This document shows, piece after piece, positions 1 through 9,300 of a DNA stretch of 64,000 bases. The position numbers and the translations under genes were made by a program. The first letter of the stretch is position 1. The number at the start of each line of letters is the position of its first letter. Source of the DNA: Kitasatospora setae KM-6054 (GTDB lineage: Bacteria > Actinomycetota > Actinomycetes > Streptomycetales > Streptomycetaceae); assembly GCF_000269985.1 (NCBI RefSeq), contig NC_016109.1:2480001-2544000 (forward strand). The letters are read 5' to 3'. The notes beneath the pieces are model-generated. The model worked only from the letters and a program-made list of their open reading frames with translations. It was not told the origin of the DNA and did not search any database.

Positions 1-120
1 CCCGGCAGCGATCTCCCCGTTCTTCTGCCCGCCCTCGAAGCGTTCCACAGCCTGCAGCCGCAACCGCTCCCGCGCGGCCCTCCCGGCGTCGGTCAACCCA
101 CCGCCCTGCGCATACCTCAT
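1..120 (-). CDS. IS630-family transposase, N-terminal fragment (runs off window)
   Basis: The minus strand from an ATG at 120 reads MRYAQGGGLTDAGRAARE and continues to the window edge, about 40 residues. This opening (MRY-x-x-GGGLT followed by an Arg/Glu-rich helix) is typical of the winged-helix N-terminus of actinobacterial IS630-family transposases. The rest of the gene lies to the left, so whether it is intact cannot be seen. A related relic starting VRYADGGGLTAAG lies at 5436. The family assignment is from recognition of the motif, not a search. Confidence 0.6.
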   Translation of the reverse strand, partial: MRYAQGGGLTDAGRAARERLRLQAVERFEGGQKNGEIAAG

Positions 121-186
121 GTCCCAGGGCTACCGGAACCAGTTCGGCCCTGTCGGGCGAACAGCTCCGACATCACCCAATCAAGT

Positions 187-1125
187 TCAGTAGCCGCAGA
201 CGATGTGGGGCTGCTTCTGGCGGCGGTGGAAGAAGCGTCGGACCTCGTCGACGAGCTGGTCGACGCTGTGGGCCCGGGAGGTCGGCAGCAGGGTCCGCTT
301 CAGGTCCGCGTTGACCAGCTCGTCCGGGTTGGTCTCGGGCGCGTACGCGGGCAGCAGGTGCATGGTGATCCGGCCGGGGTGGTCGGCGAGCCAGGCGCGA
401 ACCTTCCTGCTGCGGTGGACGGAGTGCCGGTCGACGAGCAGGTGGACCGGGCGGTCGAACTGGCGGTTCAGGCGGTCGAGGAAGTCGCAGAACACCTCGG
501 CGGTGAACAATCCCCGGTAGACCGTGAACCACATCCGGCCGCGCGGGGCCCAGGTCCGGCCGGAGACCTGGTCGGAGCGGATACCGGTCTGGTCGGCGAA
601 CAGCACCTCGGCGCCTTCGGCTCGGGCCGTCTCGCGGATCGCCGGCCACCTCACCTCACGCCCGGCGCGGACCGCCTCCGGGTTCTGCTCGACCGCGCGC
701 TTGTCCGGGCGCTGGAACGACAGGCCCCAGCGCTTGAGGCACTTGCCCACGCCCTGCTCGGTCAGCCGCACCCGGTACAGCAGGGCGATCAGGTCGCTGA
801 CGATCGCGCGGGTCCACAACTGCCCGCCCAGGCCGAGGTCTTCGGGGCGGTGATCGACCAGGGACTGCCGGACGCACTGCTGCCGGTCCGGATCGAGCAC
901 CTGGTGCTCGCCCACCGGCCGGCCACGGGTCCTGGACACCAGCGCTTCCAGGCCGCCAACCTGCCACGCGGCCCACCAGTCGGTCACCGACTCCACGGTC
1001 ACGCCAAGTAGTTCGGCCACCTCACGCCGGTCCCGGCCCGCCCGAAGCGCGGCAACCGCCCGCATCCGCAGGGCTTCCTGGGCCTCCGGCGACGGCCGCC
1101 GCGCATCCCCGACCAGATCCGTCAC
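187..1125 (-). CDS. IS630-family transposase, probably internally shortened
   Basis: The 312-aa protein starts at GTG 1125. A helix-turn-helix region (about residues 15-70) precedes an IS630-type DDE core: first Asp in LFADQTG, second Asp in HLLVDRHSVHRS, and the final acidic region in YAPETNPDELVNADLK. Between GRTWAPRG and RMWFTVY, close relatives known to me carry roughly 20 more residues. This suggests an in-frame deletion of a core beta-strand segment and possible inactivity. No terminal repeats were identified with confidence. It lies just outside the left direct repeat of the island. Confidence 0.75.
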   Translation of the reverse strand: MTDLVGDARRPSPEAQEALRMRAVAALRAGRDRREVAELLGVTVESVTDWWAAWQVGGLEALVSRTRGRPVGEHQVLDPDRQQCVRQSLVDHRPEDLGLGGQLWTRAIVSDLIALLYRVRLTEQGVGKCLKRWGLSFQRPDKRAVEQNPEAVRAGREVRWPAIRETARAEGAEVLFADQTGIRSDQVSGRTWAPRGRMWFTVYRGLFTAEVFCDFLDRLNRQFDRPVHLLVDRHSVHRSRKVRAWLADHPGRITMHLLPAYAPETNPDELVNADLKRTLLPTSRAHSVDQLVDEVRRFFHRRQKQPHIVCGY

Positions 1126-1167
1126 GCCCGGACCAACGAGCGCCGGACCTTACCATTTCGGGTCAAT

Positions 1168-1210
1168 ATCAGCGCTGCGTGTGCACTGGTTGTGAAATGA
1201 TCTCCTTTGA
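1168..1210 (+). repeat. Island-flanking direct repeat, left copy, first part
   Basis: Positions 1168-1203 (start atcagcgctgcg, end gaaatgatct) are identical over 36 bp to 12345-12380. The repeat continues to 1210 (TTTGA) and is then broken by the IS5-family composite. It resumes at 3474. Removing the insertion restores a repeat of about 115 bp colinear with the right copy. Confidence 0.8.
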
Positions 1211-1217
1211 GAGGGCG

Positions 1218-1616
1218 TTAAGTCCGTTTCTGGCAGTGACCTCGTCCGGGTTGTTCGAGGAGTCCCTGACGAACGAGTCGTCCCAGGCGGGAGCGGGTGA
1301 CGTTGATCGAGGGCTCGTCGGTGGGCAGGCCGAGGAGTTCGTGTAGCTCGCGAACCCGGAAGACCCGCTCGGGACGCTCGTTGAAGGCGGTCACGATGCG
1401 CTGGTAGACGATGTCCGTGTCCGAGGGGGTCGGTTCGTGGTCGGGCGGCGTGAGGTCGTCGATGACCTTGCGGGTCGCGGTGAGCTCGGCCAGGCGGGCT
1501 TCGGTGTCTGCGAGCGCGGCGGTCAGTCGGTCGATCTGTTCGTGCAGGCTGTGGGCGCGTGCGGCGGTCTCGTCGTGTTCGGCCTGCAGCAGCCGTAGGA
1601 GTTCGGTGACGTTCAC
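1218..1616 (-). CDS. IS-borne accessory protein, coiled coil plus winged-helix-like end
   Basis: The 132-aa product starts at GTG 1616, which overlaps the transposase stop (GTGA, 1613-1616) and so is translationally coupled to it. Its TAA stop lies inside the left terminal repeat of element A. Residues about 1-60 form a heptad-like helix rich in Leu, Glu and Arg. The second half (YQRIVTAFNERPERVFRVRE and on) resembles a small winged-helix DNA-binding fold. I know similar proteins as passengers of Streptomyces IS5-type elements, but no function is established to my knowledge. A role in regulating transposition is inference. Confidence 0.6.
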   Translation of the reverse strand: MNVTELLRLLQAEHDETAARAHSLHEQIDRLTAALADTEARLAELTATRKVIDDLTPPDHEPTPSDTDIVYQRIVTAFNERPERVFRVRELHELLGLPTDEPSINVTRSRLGRLVRQGLLEQPGRGHCQKRT

Positions 1617-2467
1617 GCGGCCAGCTCGATGTCGTCGCGCCAGGCGGGGCTGGGGGTGGTGAGGCGGCGGAGCATGCCGGCGGTGGAGGCCCAGTAGACG
1701 CGGGAGGCGGCGTTGTCCAGCCGGTGGTCGTAGTCGCGGGCGAGGCGGCGGTGGAGCATGAGGGTGCCGTTCGTCTGCTCGACCACCCACCGCTTCGGCT
1801 GGGGAACGAAGCCTTTGCCCGCGTCGTCGGGGTTGCGCCGGACCACCTCGACGGTGATGTCCTTCACCGCCCCGTGGATGATCACCGCGTCCTTGAAGCC
1901 CTGGTCGACCAGGGCCTTCTCCAGACGCATCCCGCACCGCACCGCCGCCTGGTCCAGCAGGGCGATGCCGGCCTCGTTGTCGTGCGCGCTGGCGGCCAGG
2001 ACCACCACGCCGATGACCAGGCCCAGCACGTCGACGGCCAGTCCCCGCTTCCCGCCGGGCGTCTTCTTGTTCGCGTCCAGCCCCGTGGTCGCCTTCGGCA
2101 CCCCGGCCGCCGCACGGACGGACTGGGTGTCGATGATCACCGGGGACGGGTCCTCTCATCGCCGGGCCCGCTCCCGCACCCGGCAGCGCAGGATCTCCTG
2201 GATCCGCTGGTCAAGGCCGTCCTGGCGCCACAGTGTGAAGTAGTAGAACACCGCCGACCAGGCCGGTAAGTCATGTGGCAGGAGTCGCCACTGACACCCC
2301 GTCCGGTTCTGGTACAGCAGCGCGTTCACGACCTCGCGCAGGTCGCAGGAGCCCGGGTCCCCGGTCGCCGACCGCGAAACCCGCTCCTGCTTCCAGGCGG
2401 TGACCAGCGGCTCGATCAGGGCCCACTGCCCGTCGGACAAGTCCGTTGAGTACGGCATCCGTTCCAT
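1613..2467 (-). pseudogene. IS5-family transposase with in-frame TGA
   Basis: Two ORFs lie in the same minus-strand frame. The N-terminal part (from ATG 2467 or 2458, MPYSTDLSDGQWALIEPLV) is the usual IS5 start domain. The C-terminal part (IIDTQSVRAAAGVPK to WRDDIELAA) holds the DDE region (VIIDTQS; VDQGF). They are separated only by a TGA at 2156-2158 where relatives have a sense codon before EDPS. Because the frame does not change, this is a nonsense mutation rather than a frameshift site. Readthrough or re-initiation cannot be excluded. The downstream accessory ORF overlaps its end. Confidence 0.7.
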
Positions 2468-2560
2468 GCTCCGACTCCACCATGCACACGACACCGCGGT
2501 CAGCCCGAACGGCTCCCTACCCACGAACGGGCGACACCAGATCATCCAGAAACGGACTTA

Positions 2561-3459
2561 GAACTCGTAACACGATCATGAGGGTGGGTTGTTGAGGCGT
2601 CGCCAGCAGATGAGTGCGCAGGCAAGTGAGACGAACGCGTTGTGGAGGTCGAGGCGCCTCTCCCAGCGGACGGCGAGGCGCTTGAACTGGTGGAGCTGGG
2701 CGAAGGTCTGCTCGACGACGTAGCGGAGCTTGCCGAGGCCGATGATGTCGGGTTCGCCGCGGCGGGAGATGACGGGCGGGATCCGGCGTTTGCGCAGTTC
2801 CTGGCGGTTGGGGTTGCTGTCGTGGCCCTTGTCGCCGAGCAGGGCGTCGGGGCGCTTTCGGGGGTGTCCGACCCGGCCGGCCACGGGAGGGACGCCGTCG
2901 ACCAGTGCGAGGGCCAGGGTGACGTCGTTGACGTTGGCGGCGGCGGTGATGACATGGAACGGGATGCCGCCGCCGTCGCTGATCAGGTGGTGTTTGCTGC
3001 CGGTCTTGCGGCGGTCGACCGGCGAGGGCCCGGTTGCCTCGCCCCCTTTTTCGCGCGTACGTGGGAGGCGTCCACGCAGGCGCGCGTCCAGTCGATCGGG
3101 CCGGCCGCGTTCAACTCGGCCAGGAGTATGCGGTGCAGGGCCTCGAAGGCCCCGGCCTTCTGCCAGCGGCCGAGCCGCCGCCGGCGGGTCTGCCCGGAGC
3201 CGAAGCCCAGCTCGAGCGGCAGTTGCTGCCAGGTGATGCCGGTGTACGGCACGAACAGGATGCCCTGCAGCCACAGCCGGTCGTCCACCGGACGCGGGCC
3301 CGGCGACCGCTCCGGCCACGCCGGAAGCAGCGGCTCGATCCGCGCCCACAACTCGTCGTCCACCATCCACGGCTTGCTGCTCACGCCATCACGAACGGAC
3401 GAATCGTCACATCGGTAACGCCCCACCAGCGACGATCAGCAAGATCGTGTTACGAGTTC
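2561..3459 (-). mobile_element. IS5-family element B, copy 1 (899 bp)
   Basis: The ends carry the inverted repeat GAACTCGTAACACGATC (2561-2577 and complement at 3443-3459). The element is flanked by TTA at 2558-2560 and 3460-3462, a 3-bp target duplication within the right end of element A. It has the same length as the copy at 11319-12217 and nearly the same protein sequence (an Ser-Ser-Lys versus Ser-Lys-Lys difference near the start), in opposite orientation. Such near-identity indicates recent transposition. Confidence 0.9.
2576..3426 (-). CDS. IS5-family transposase made by -1 frameshift (element B copy 1)
   Basis: The first frame (GTG 3426 or the internal GTG before SSKPWMVDDELW) covers the N-terminal domain and ends with CVDASHVRAKKG. 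The second frame continues as EATGPSPVDRRKTGSKHHLI and runs to LNNPPS at 2576. Related elements encode the two as one protein. An A5G5 run at the junction contains A-AAG-GGG, a canonical -1 slippery heptamer. The DDE residues are visible as VDAS in frame 1, and GDKGHDSN and VEQTFAQLHQF in frame 2. Confidence 0.8.
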
Positions 3460-3473
3460 TTAACGCCCTCTGA

Positions 3474-3545
3474 GAGCTGTAATTTCGCAGGTGAGAGGCA
3501 TTTTCGATCAGAACTACGACCTGTAAAACTCCCTCTGAGCTGCGG
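3474..3545 (+). repeat. Island-flanking direct repeat, left copy, second part
   Basis: Directly after the TGA target duplication the sequence GAGCTGTAATTTCGCAGG begins. It aligns with GGGCTGCGTTTTCGTAGG at 12388 and stays similar to GAGCTGCGG at 3545. The stretch GATCAGAACTACGACCTGTA is identical in both copies. The two arms AGGTGAGAGG and CCTCTGAGCT pair only imperfectly here, whereas in the right copy they pair perfectly. Confidence 0.75.
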
Positions 3546-3777
3546 AAGCGCATGAAGAGGGGTCGGTTGCAACACCTCTGAGGCTCGCGATGTGAAATGA
3601 GTGTGAAATGAGCAGAGGTAGATCGAACTTGAAGTTCCACCCTGCGATTGGACCCTCTCCGTCTACGCCGCGAGGGCAGGGCTTCGGCGAAGTCGCGGGA
3701 TGTCCGATTCGTGAGCATGTGGCCTCAAGCGGGTGAGAGGCATTCACGGATACGGATATCCAGCCCGAGACCCAGCC
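3546..3777. other. Intergenic stretch, nothing recognised
   Basis: After the direct repeat about 230 bp hold no convincing reading frame. There is a short direct repetition (gtgaaatgagtgtgaaatgag, 3591-3611). No promoter or terminator could be assigned. Confidence 0.5.
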
Positions 3778-4050
3778 TTACGGCAGCTTCAAGCTGTCGA
3801 TCAGCTGCACCTGGGGATCCCACGCCGCCGGGCGTTCGCTCACCGATCCGCGCCAAGGGCAGCCAGCCTCGATCCATGCAGCTCGCGCGGTCATGACCCC
3901 CGCATTCGAGGCGTCCTCGTAGCCGAACTCGATGAAGCAGCAGCTGCAGATTGCGAACGACGGCGTCAGTCCGTCGGAACCCCAAGGGTCGAATCCCTGA
4001 TCGAGCCCGCACACAGGGCAACGGGCTCCTGGCCTCGGTGTCCTCGTCAC
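3778..4050 (-). CDS. Small zinc-ribbon-like hypothetical protein
   Basis: A 90-aa protein from GTG 4050. An N-terminal CPVCGLDQGFDPWG motif is followed by SFAICSCCFIEFGYED, giving a Cys-x2-Cys / Cys-x-Cys-Cys arrangement expected to bind one zinc. The rest (AAWIEAGCPWRGS) matches a small conserved Streptomyces protein type I have seen annotated only as hypothetical. It appears complete. It sits alone between the IS5 composite and the ISAs1 transposase, so it may be cargo of the island. Function unknown. Confidence 0.65.
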   Translation of the reverse strand: MTRTPRPGARCPVCGLDQGFDPWGSDGLTPSFAICSCCFIEFGYEDASNAGVMTARAAWIEAGCPWRGSVSERPAAWDPQVQLIDSLKLP

Positions 4051-4161
4051 AGGCTGATGCTACGCGCCGTCGGACCCCGTCGCTGATGCTTGCCCAGGTC
4101 AGGCAGGCACGGCTTCCAAGATCATGGAGTTCTCTCGGCCCCGCGATCCAAGTGGAAGACT

Positions 4162-5313
4162 GTGCCTGTCGACGCATCATCTCTGATCTCGCCTGCCCTT
4201 GACCAGCTCCGCGAGCAACCCGATGTCGCTCCTGCCGAGGTTCCGGGGCTGCTGGAGCGATTGGCCGCGGTGCCGGACCCTCGTGATCCACGCGGGGTGC
4301 GCCACGTGCCTGCCGTCGTGCTCGCGCTGACCGCGTGCGCGGTGTTGGCCGGGGCGACCTCGCTTCTGGCGGTGGGCGAATGGATCGCCGACGCCCCAGC
4401 CCAGGTGCTGGAGCGCCTCGGTGTCCGCCCCGATCCTCTGATGCCCGAACGGCTTCTTCCTGCCGAATCGACGGTCCGCCGGCTGCCGGCTCGCACCGAC
4501 GCCGACGCGCTGGACCGGGCCGTAGGCCGCTGGCTCGCAGACCGCCGACCCGCGACCGCCGGCTTACGCGGGCTGGCGGTGGACGGCAAGAGCCTGCGCG
4601 GAGCCGCCAAGGCCCATGGCCGCAAGATCCACCTCCTCGCCGCGATGGCGCACACCACCGGCCTGGTCCTGGCCCAGTTGGGCGTCGGCGAGAAGACGAA
4701 CGAGATCACCTGCTTCCAGCCGCTGCTGGACACCGTCGCCGACATTGCCGGCCTCATCGTCACCAGCGACGCGATACACACCCAGCGCGAGCATGCCGAG
4801 TACCTCCTCGATCGACGCGCCCACTACATCGTGATCGTCAAGGGCAACCAGAAGAACCTCCGCAAGCAGCTCAAGTCCCTTCCCTGGAAGGAGATCCCGC
4901 TCCAGGGCCGAACCAAGAACACCGGCCACGGACGGTCCGAGATCTGTCGAATCAAGGTTGCCACTGTGAACAGCCTGCTGTTCCCCGCCGCCCGGCAGGC
5001 CATCCAGATCAAGCGCCGCCGCACCGACCGCAAGACGGGCGGGATCACCATCAAGAGCGTCTACGCCGTCACCAGCCTCACCGCCGACCAGGCCACCCCG
5101 GCCCAGCTCGCGAGGCTGATCCGCGACCACTGGACTGTCGAGGTCCTGCACCACGTCCGGGACACCACGCTCGCCGAGGACGCCTCCCAACTGCGGACCG
5201 GTAGTGCGCCACGCGCGATGGCGACCTTGCGCAACCCGGCCATCGGAGCCCTGAAGCGGACCGGCGTCACGAACATCACCGCCGCCCTCCGCCGCAACGC
5301 ACGCGACCCGTAG
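4162..5313 (+). CDS. ISAs1-family transposase
   Basis: 383 aa from GTG 4162; an upstream ATG at 4090 would add a Ser/Arg-rich tail with no family resemblance. The N-terminal [19 protein letters not shown] and the core [21 protein letters not shown] and [12 protein letters not shown] are the hallmarks of ISAs1-type DDE transposases (Asp, Asp, Glu). The C-terminus [16 protein letters not shown] is also typical. Full-length relative to the family (about 370-400 aa). Terminal repeats were not resolved by eye. It lies upstream of the two-gene defence-like operon. Confidence 0.85.
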   Translation: MPVDASSLISPALDQLREQPDVAPAEVPGLLERLAAVPDPRDPRGVRHVPAVVLALTACAVLAGATSLLAVGEWIADAPAQVLERLGVRPDPLMPERLLPAESTVRRLPARTDADALDRAVGRWLADRRPATAGLRGLAVDGKSLRGAAKAHGRKIHLLAAMAHTTGLVLAQLGVGEKTNEITCFQPLLDTVADIAGLIVTSDAIHTQREHAEYLLDRRAHYIVIVKGNQKNLRKQLKSLPWKEIPLQGRTKNTGHGRSEICRIKVATVNSLLFPAARQAIQIKRRRTDRKTGGITIKSVYAVTSLTADQATPAQLARLIRDHWTVEVLHHVRDTTLAEDASQLRTGSAPRAMATLRNPAIGALKRTGVTNITAALRRNARDP

Positions 5314-5343
5314 AGACCACTCGGACTCCTCAGACTTGCGTGA

Positions 5344-5436
5344 TCACAAACCGGACATCACTCGACTACGCCGAAGCCCTGACTCCCGGCGCAGCCTTCC
5401 CGCGGCGGTCAGCCCGCCCCCATCCGCATATCTCAC
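5344..5436 (-). pseudogene. IS630 transposase N-terminal relic
   Basis: A 30-codon ORF from GTG 5436 reads VRYADGGGLTAAGRLRRES before degenerating and stopping at 5344. It matches the start of the IS630 transposase at the left edge of the window (MRYAQGGGLTDAG). Only the first 20 residues remain. The rest of 5314-5653 (340 bp) shows no other gene and must contain the promoter of the following operon; no clear -35/-10 pair was found. Confidence 0.55.
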
Positions 5437-5653
5437 ACACCGCCGGTACAGCCACCGCTTCAGGCTCATCAGGCACTTCGCGCAGGTCCACCTTGACGGG
5501 CCAAAGTCAGTATTGATCATCTGGGCAAAACCCGCAAAACACCGAAACTGGTATCCATTGGCCGATTCCCTCGGGCCAGTTCGGCGAAGCAGCCAGTTTT
5601 CTTCTATCCTCTGACTCGTTGGACGAGGCACTTATGCGTTTCCGGGAGTCAAC

Positions 5654-6352
5654 GTGAGCCAGCTCTCCGCCGAAGACGAACTCGAGCGCGTGATCGATGC
5701 CGTGGTCGGGCCGGCCGGCGAGGCCTACTACTCGGACCGCGTCCGCTCGGGCAGCGCCGCACGGGTCCGGGCCCAAGCCGCCCAGTCCACGATCACGCTA
5801 TTCGCGGGCGGGCTCGTTGCCACGTTGACGTTCACCGCCTTGGCCGACCGGCCCGTGATCACCCAGGTCTCGGGCATCGTCGCAGTCTCTCTCTGGATGG
5901 TCGCAGCGGTGATGTACCTGCGGGCAGTGGCGCTGCCCGTACCCGCGCTCGCATGGGGAGGAGGCGTGACCTCTCGACTAAACCTCATCGAAATGGTCCT
6001 CGAGAAGGCGGACCAAGAAGCCGCCCACGTTGATAGGCGCCAACGAGGCGCCAACGCCATCGCGGTTCTCGCCTTGATCGCAAGCGCGATCACTGTCGCA
6101 CTGGGCGTCCTAGTGGGCCCCGCAGAGAATTCAGCCAACGGCACAGTCGCTGTGAGCCAGTCCTATAACAATGTACTCCAGGAACTCTGTGGCCTCTCGG
6201 GCAACAAAGTCAGCGGACGGATCGACATATCGAGCCTGAACAGCCAGTTCATCAAGGTTGAGGTATCAATTGGACACTGCGCCGATGGCAGCACTACTCT
6301 GCGCATCCCCAAGTCCGAAGTAACAGCAATCAGTATGGATAACGATGACTAG
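5654..6352 (+). CDS. Three-helix membrane protein, candidate effector (SLATT-like)
   Basis: 232 aa, GTG 5654 preceded by GGGAG. A charged cytoplasmic-type N-terminus (about 1-40) is followed by hydrophobic helices at about 45-64 (STITLFAGGLVATLTFTAL), 68-92 and 134-156. A polar C-terminal tail contains two Cys (ELCGL, GHCADG) that could form a disulfide outside the membrane. The gene overlaps the next by 8 bp (ATGACTAG), so the two are one unit. The pattern of a short charged region plus a few helices, paired with a large NTPase, resembles SLATT-type membrane effectors in bacterial conflict systems. That label is inference from architecture, not a motif match. Confidence 0.6.
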   Translation: MSQLSAEDELERVIDAVVGPAGEAYYSDRVRSGSAARVRAQAAQSTITLFAGGLVATLTFTALADRPVITQVSGIVAVSLWMVAAVMYLRAVALPVPALAWGGGVTSRLNLIEMVLEKADQEAAHVDRRQRGANAIAVLALIASAITVALGVLVGPAENSANGTVAVSQSYNNVLQELCGLSGNKVSGRIDISSLNSQFIKVEVSIGHCADGSTTLRIPKSEVTAISMDNDD

Positions 6353-9300
6353 CTCGCACACGACGCTAAACCTCCTCTGCATGGGGCCGCTAACTGAGGA
6401 GGGAGAAGATCGCTCGCTTTACGAAAACGAGGTTACCACCAGCCTTCGCGCATTGCACGAGGTCGGCCAGGGACTCGACGCTGTCGTTGTTCTCGGTACG
6501 AATTCCGTAGCAAATCGCACAGGCTACTCCGGCGTGAACGACATCATCGAATCAGTACTGCTCGAATCTATGGAGTACGGCCCGGACGAAGAACCGCCTC
6601 CCGTCGTGCCCGTGCCAGGGAGCGGAGATATCACATCGCTCTCCCCGAACCGGATGTTGGCGAACGCCCTCACTCAATGGTGGGGATCCAGCGGTCTGCA
6701 GGACCAGGACGACATTATTGATGGTCTGCGGAAGGATGTGTTCGCGGACTTCGAGACATGGGCGGCCGCAGCCCGCAGCGGCCTGATCGGCTGGCATCCC
6801 GGGATCCTCCCGGGCGAGGGATCGGTGCTGTTGGAGAAGTCCGGCATGACTTTCGGTCTGGTCGTCGTCAATTCTGTCTTCCGAATGGTGCTACCCGATC
6901 CGTCCCCCGATCTTGCAACGTGCACAGCCGAGCAACTCTCAGCGGCTGCCGGCGGTGACTGGAATCGTTGGAGGCATCGCAACCACTTGAGTATGGTGCT
7001 CGCTGGCCAGGCCGCTCCCTGGCCTGATGCCATCGATCTGGGCGCGTCAGATCTCTTGGTCGCCGCAAACGAGGGCCAGTCGACGGTCAGCACCGCCCAC
7101 CCTTGGCTAACGGTTTCCCGTACACCGGGACGGCGCCACCGACTTCTCAGGATCAGCGGGGGCGGTTCCGAAAGCCCGGCACTGACAGATCTCGCCGCCG
7201 CTCGATCGGAGCAGCGGATCACAATCACACGCCCGCGGCCTACTGCATCCCGCGTGCAGACGGCAGCCGAAACCTACGACGAGGAAAGTCTCCTCGCCAG
7301 CTTCTACAAACAGGTGGCCACAGGCCAGATGGTGTTGGTCCTCGTCTCCGGAGTTGAGGAAGAGAGAGGCCTCATCACCGTGGACGAACTCGGCCAACGT
7401 CTTGCCAAAGCAGTCTTCGGAGAAGTACCAGTTCCGCCGCCCGCGATGTCGGAAACATGGTCGGCCGCATTGGCACAAATGGAGCCACAGGTGATCGAAA
7501 GGGAAATTTCAGCCCTATACAATGACCAGAAGACAACCTCGCCGACTGCCCATCGAATCCTTGGCACCCCTTGGTCGCGCATTTACGACTTCACCGCTTC
7601 GGATGCGCTTTCATCGGTAGCGGCACTCACTCCCCGGCCGGCGGACTCGGTGACAGTGATCAACGCATGCCATGATAAACCGGGAAAGAAAAACAGCCTG
7701 GTCGAATTGGTGGCCATGAACGGCATCGCTAGCGGCACGCTTACATCAGTGGATTTCCACCACCCGGACAGTGACGACACCGACGCCCGCTCATTGTGGC
7801 TCAAACGCCTCAAGGCCGAAATGCTCTGCCATCCCGTGGTCTTCATGGCCTCATCGCCGAGCAGTGCGGCTCTCTGGCAGACAGTTAGCCTGTTCGGCCC
7901 GCCGGGAGGTGCGAATGCTTTTCCACGGTTCATCGTGACGCCTGCAGGAACCTCAGCCGACCGCGTTCGCATGAATCAAAACGGCCTCACACACATCCGC
8001 CGCAGCCCGGCCGAATTTTCGATACGCCGCTTGATGGCAGGTCAGCAGCCCCTGGCGGAGGGGAAGAAGCGCCAGGCCGAGGTTCTTCAAAACGTGCGAC
8101 GCGGAACTGGTATCAGCGTTTTGAGGTCTCTCCTCGACAGGGCCCCTGGGGGTTCTTCTGACTTCCTGAAAGGAAGTGACCCCAAATGGGGCGACATCGT
8201 TGACGGTTATGCCGCCAACCTTTCGATCGTGGAGGCGATCCGCGCAAAATCGGCTCCCGACAGCGATGGTCAACTTCCGATCATTCTGGTGGAGGGGCGC
8301 GCAGGATCCGGGAAGACGGCGGCACTCATGGCTTATGCGTACGATCTCCACAAACATGGAAGTGCTGTCGGGTGGATTGACCGCGAGGCCACGATCCCAT
8401 TGCCGGAGATCCGCAGCCAGGCGAAAGAGATGGACCTCCACGCGGTGTTCGTCGATGACGTCGACATATTCGGCGGGCAGGCCGCAAGGCTACTAAAAGA
8501 ACTACGGAACGGCGGAAGTACGCTCGTGGTCGCCGCAATCCGAACCACTCGCTCAGAGGTAATCGATGCCACGTTCCGCCCGAGAAAGGTCGATGCGGAC
8601 CATCCGATGACGGATGGCGACCTCAAATCGCTCATCAAGGTGCTGAAGAAAAACGGACTGCTCGGCATCTTGAAGCAGTACCGATTCTCGCCCGATGGTC
8701 GGCTCAACAAGCTCCGAGAGATCTGCCAGCGGAGCCTCCTCGCCGCGATGATCCAGGTAGTCACTGGGAAACCGTTCGAGGAAAAGGTGCGAGGCGAGTT
8801 CATCCAGCTGACACCGGAGCAGCGCGCGCTCTACGCAACGGTCTGCGTGTTCGAATCAGCGATAGTCTTCAAGAAGCGCGGGATCGAGGAGGCAGACCTG
8901 CTGCAAATCGTCTCGCCTCACGGCCCGACACCCAAGATGAAAATAGCCATCGACCGCCTGCTAGGCATGCGGCTCATCGATCGCGCCCAGGACGGCATGC
9001 TGCGATGCCGTCAGCGGACGATTGCCGACACCATGGTCGAAACCGTCCTTAAAGAGGATCCCAAACAGCTTGGGTCTGTAATTGAATTCCTACTCAAGTT
9101 CTACGCTGGATATGCCGGACACCTCGTGGACAATGATGACCCGTACCGCAGGATTATGATCCGTCTACTCAACCACTCCCTTATGGTAAGCCTCCGGTTG
9201 CCAAATAATATAGTGCGCGACATCTATTCGTCCGTCCACGACCTCCTGCAAGACGACTTCCACTATTGGCTGCAGCGCGGTGAGTTTGAGTTTGAGACGG

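Larger units (their letters stand above)
1211..3470 (-). mobile_element. IS5-family element A (about 1.36 kb), split by element B
   Basis: A 23-bp perfect terminal inverted repeat defines the ends. The left end is 1211-1233 (GAGGGCGTTAAGTCCGTTTC then TGG). The right end is 2546-2560 plus 3463-3470, separated by insertion of element B with its TTA duplication. TGA flanks both outer ends (1208-1210 and 3471-3473), a 3-bp target duplication of the kind seen in some IS5 subgroups. The element carries a transposase with an in-frame stop and a small coupled accessory gene. The nested order is clear: A entered the direct repeat first, then B entered the tip of A's right repeat. Confidence 0.85.
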
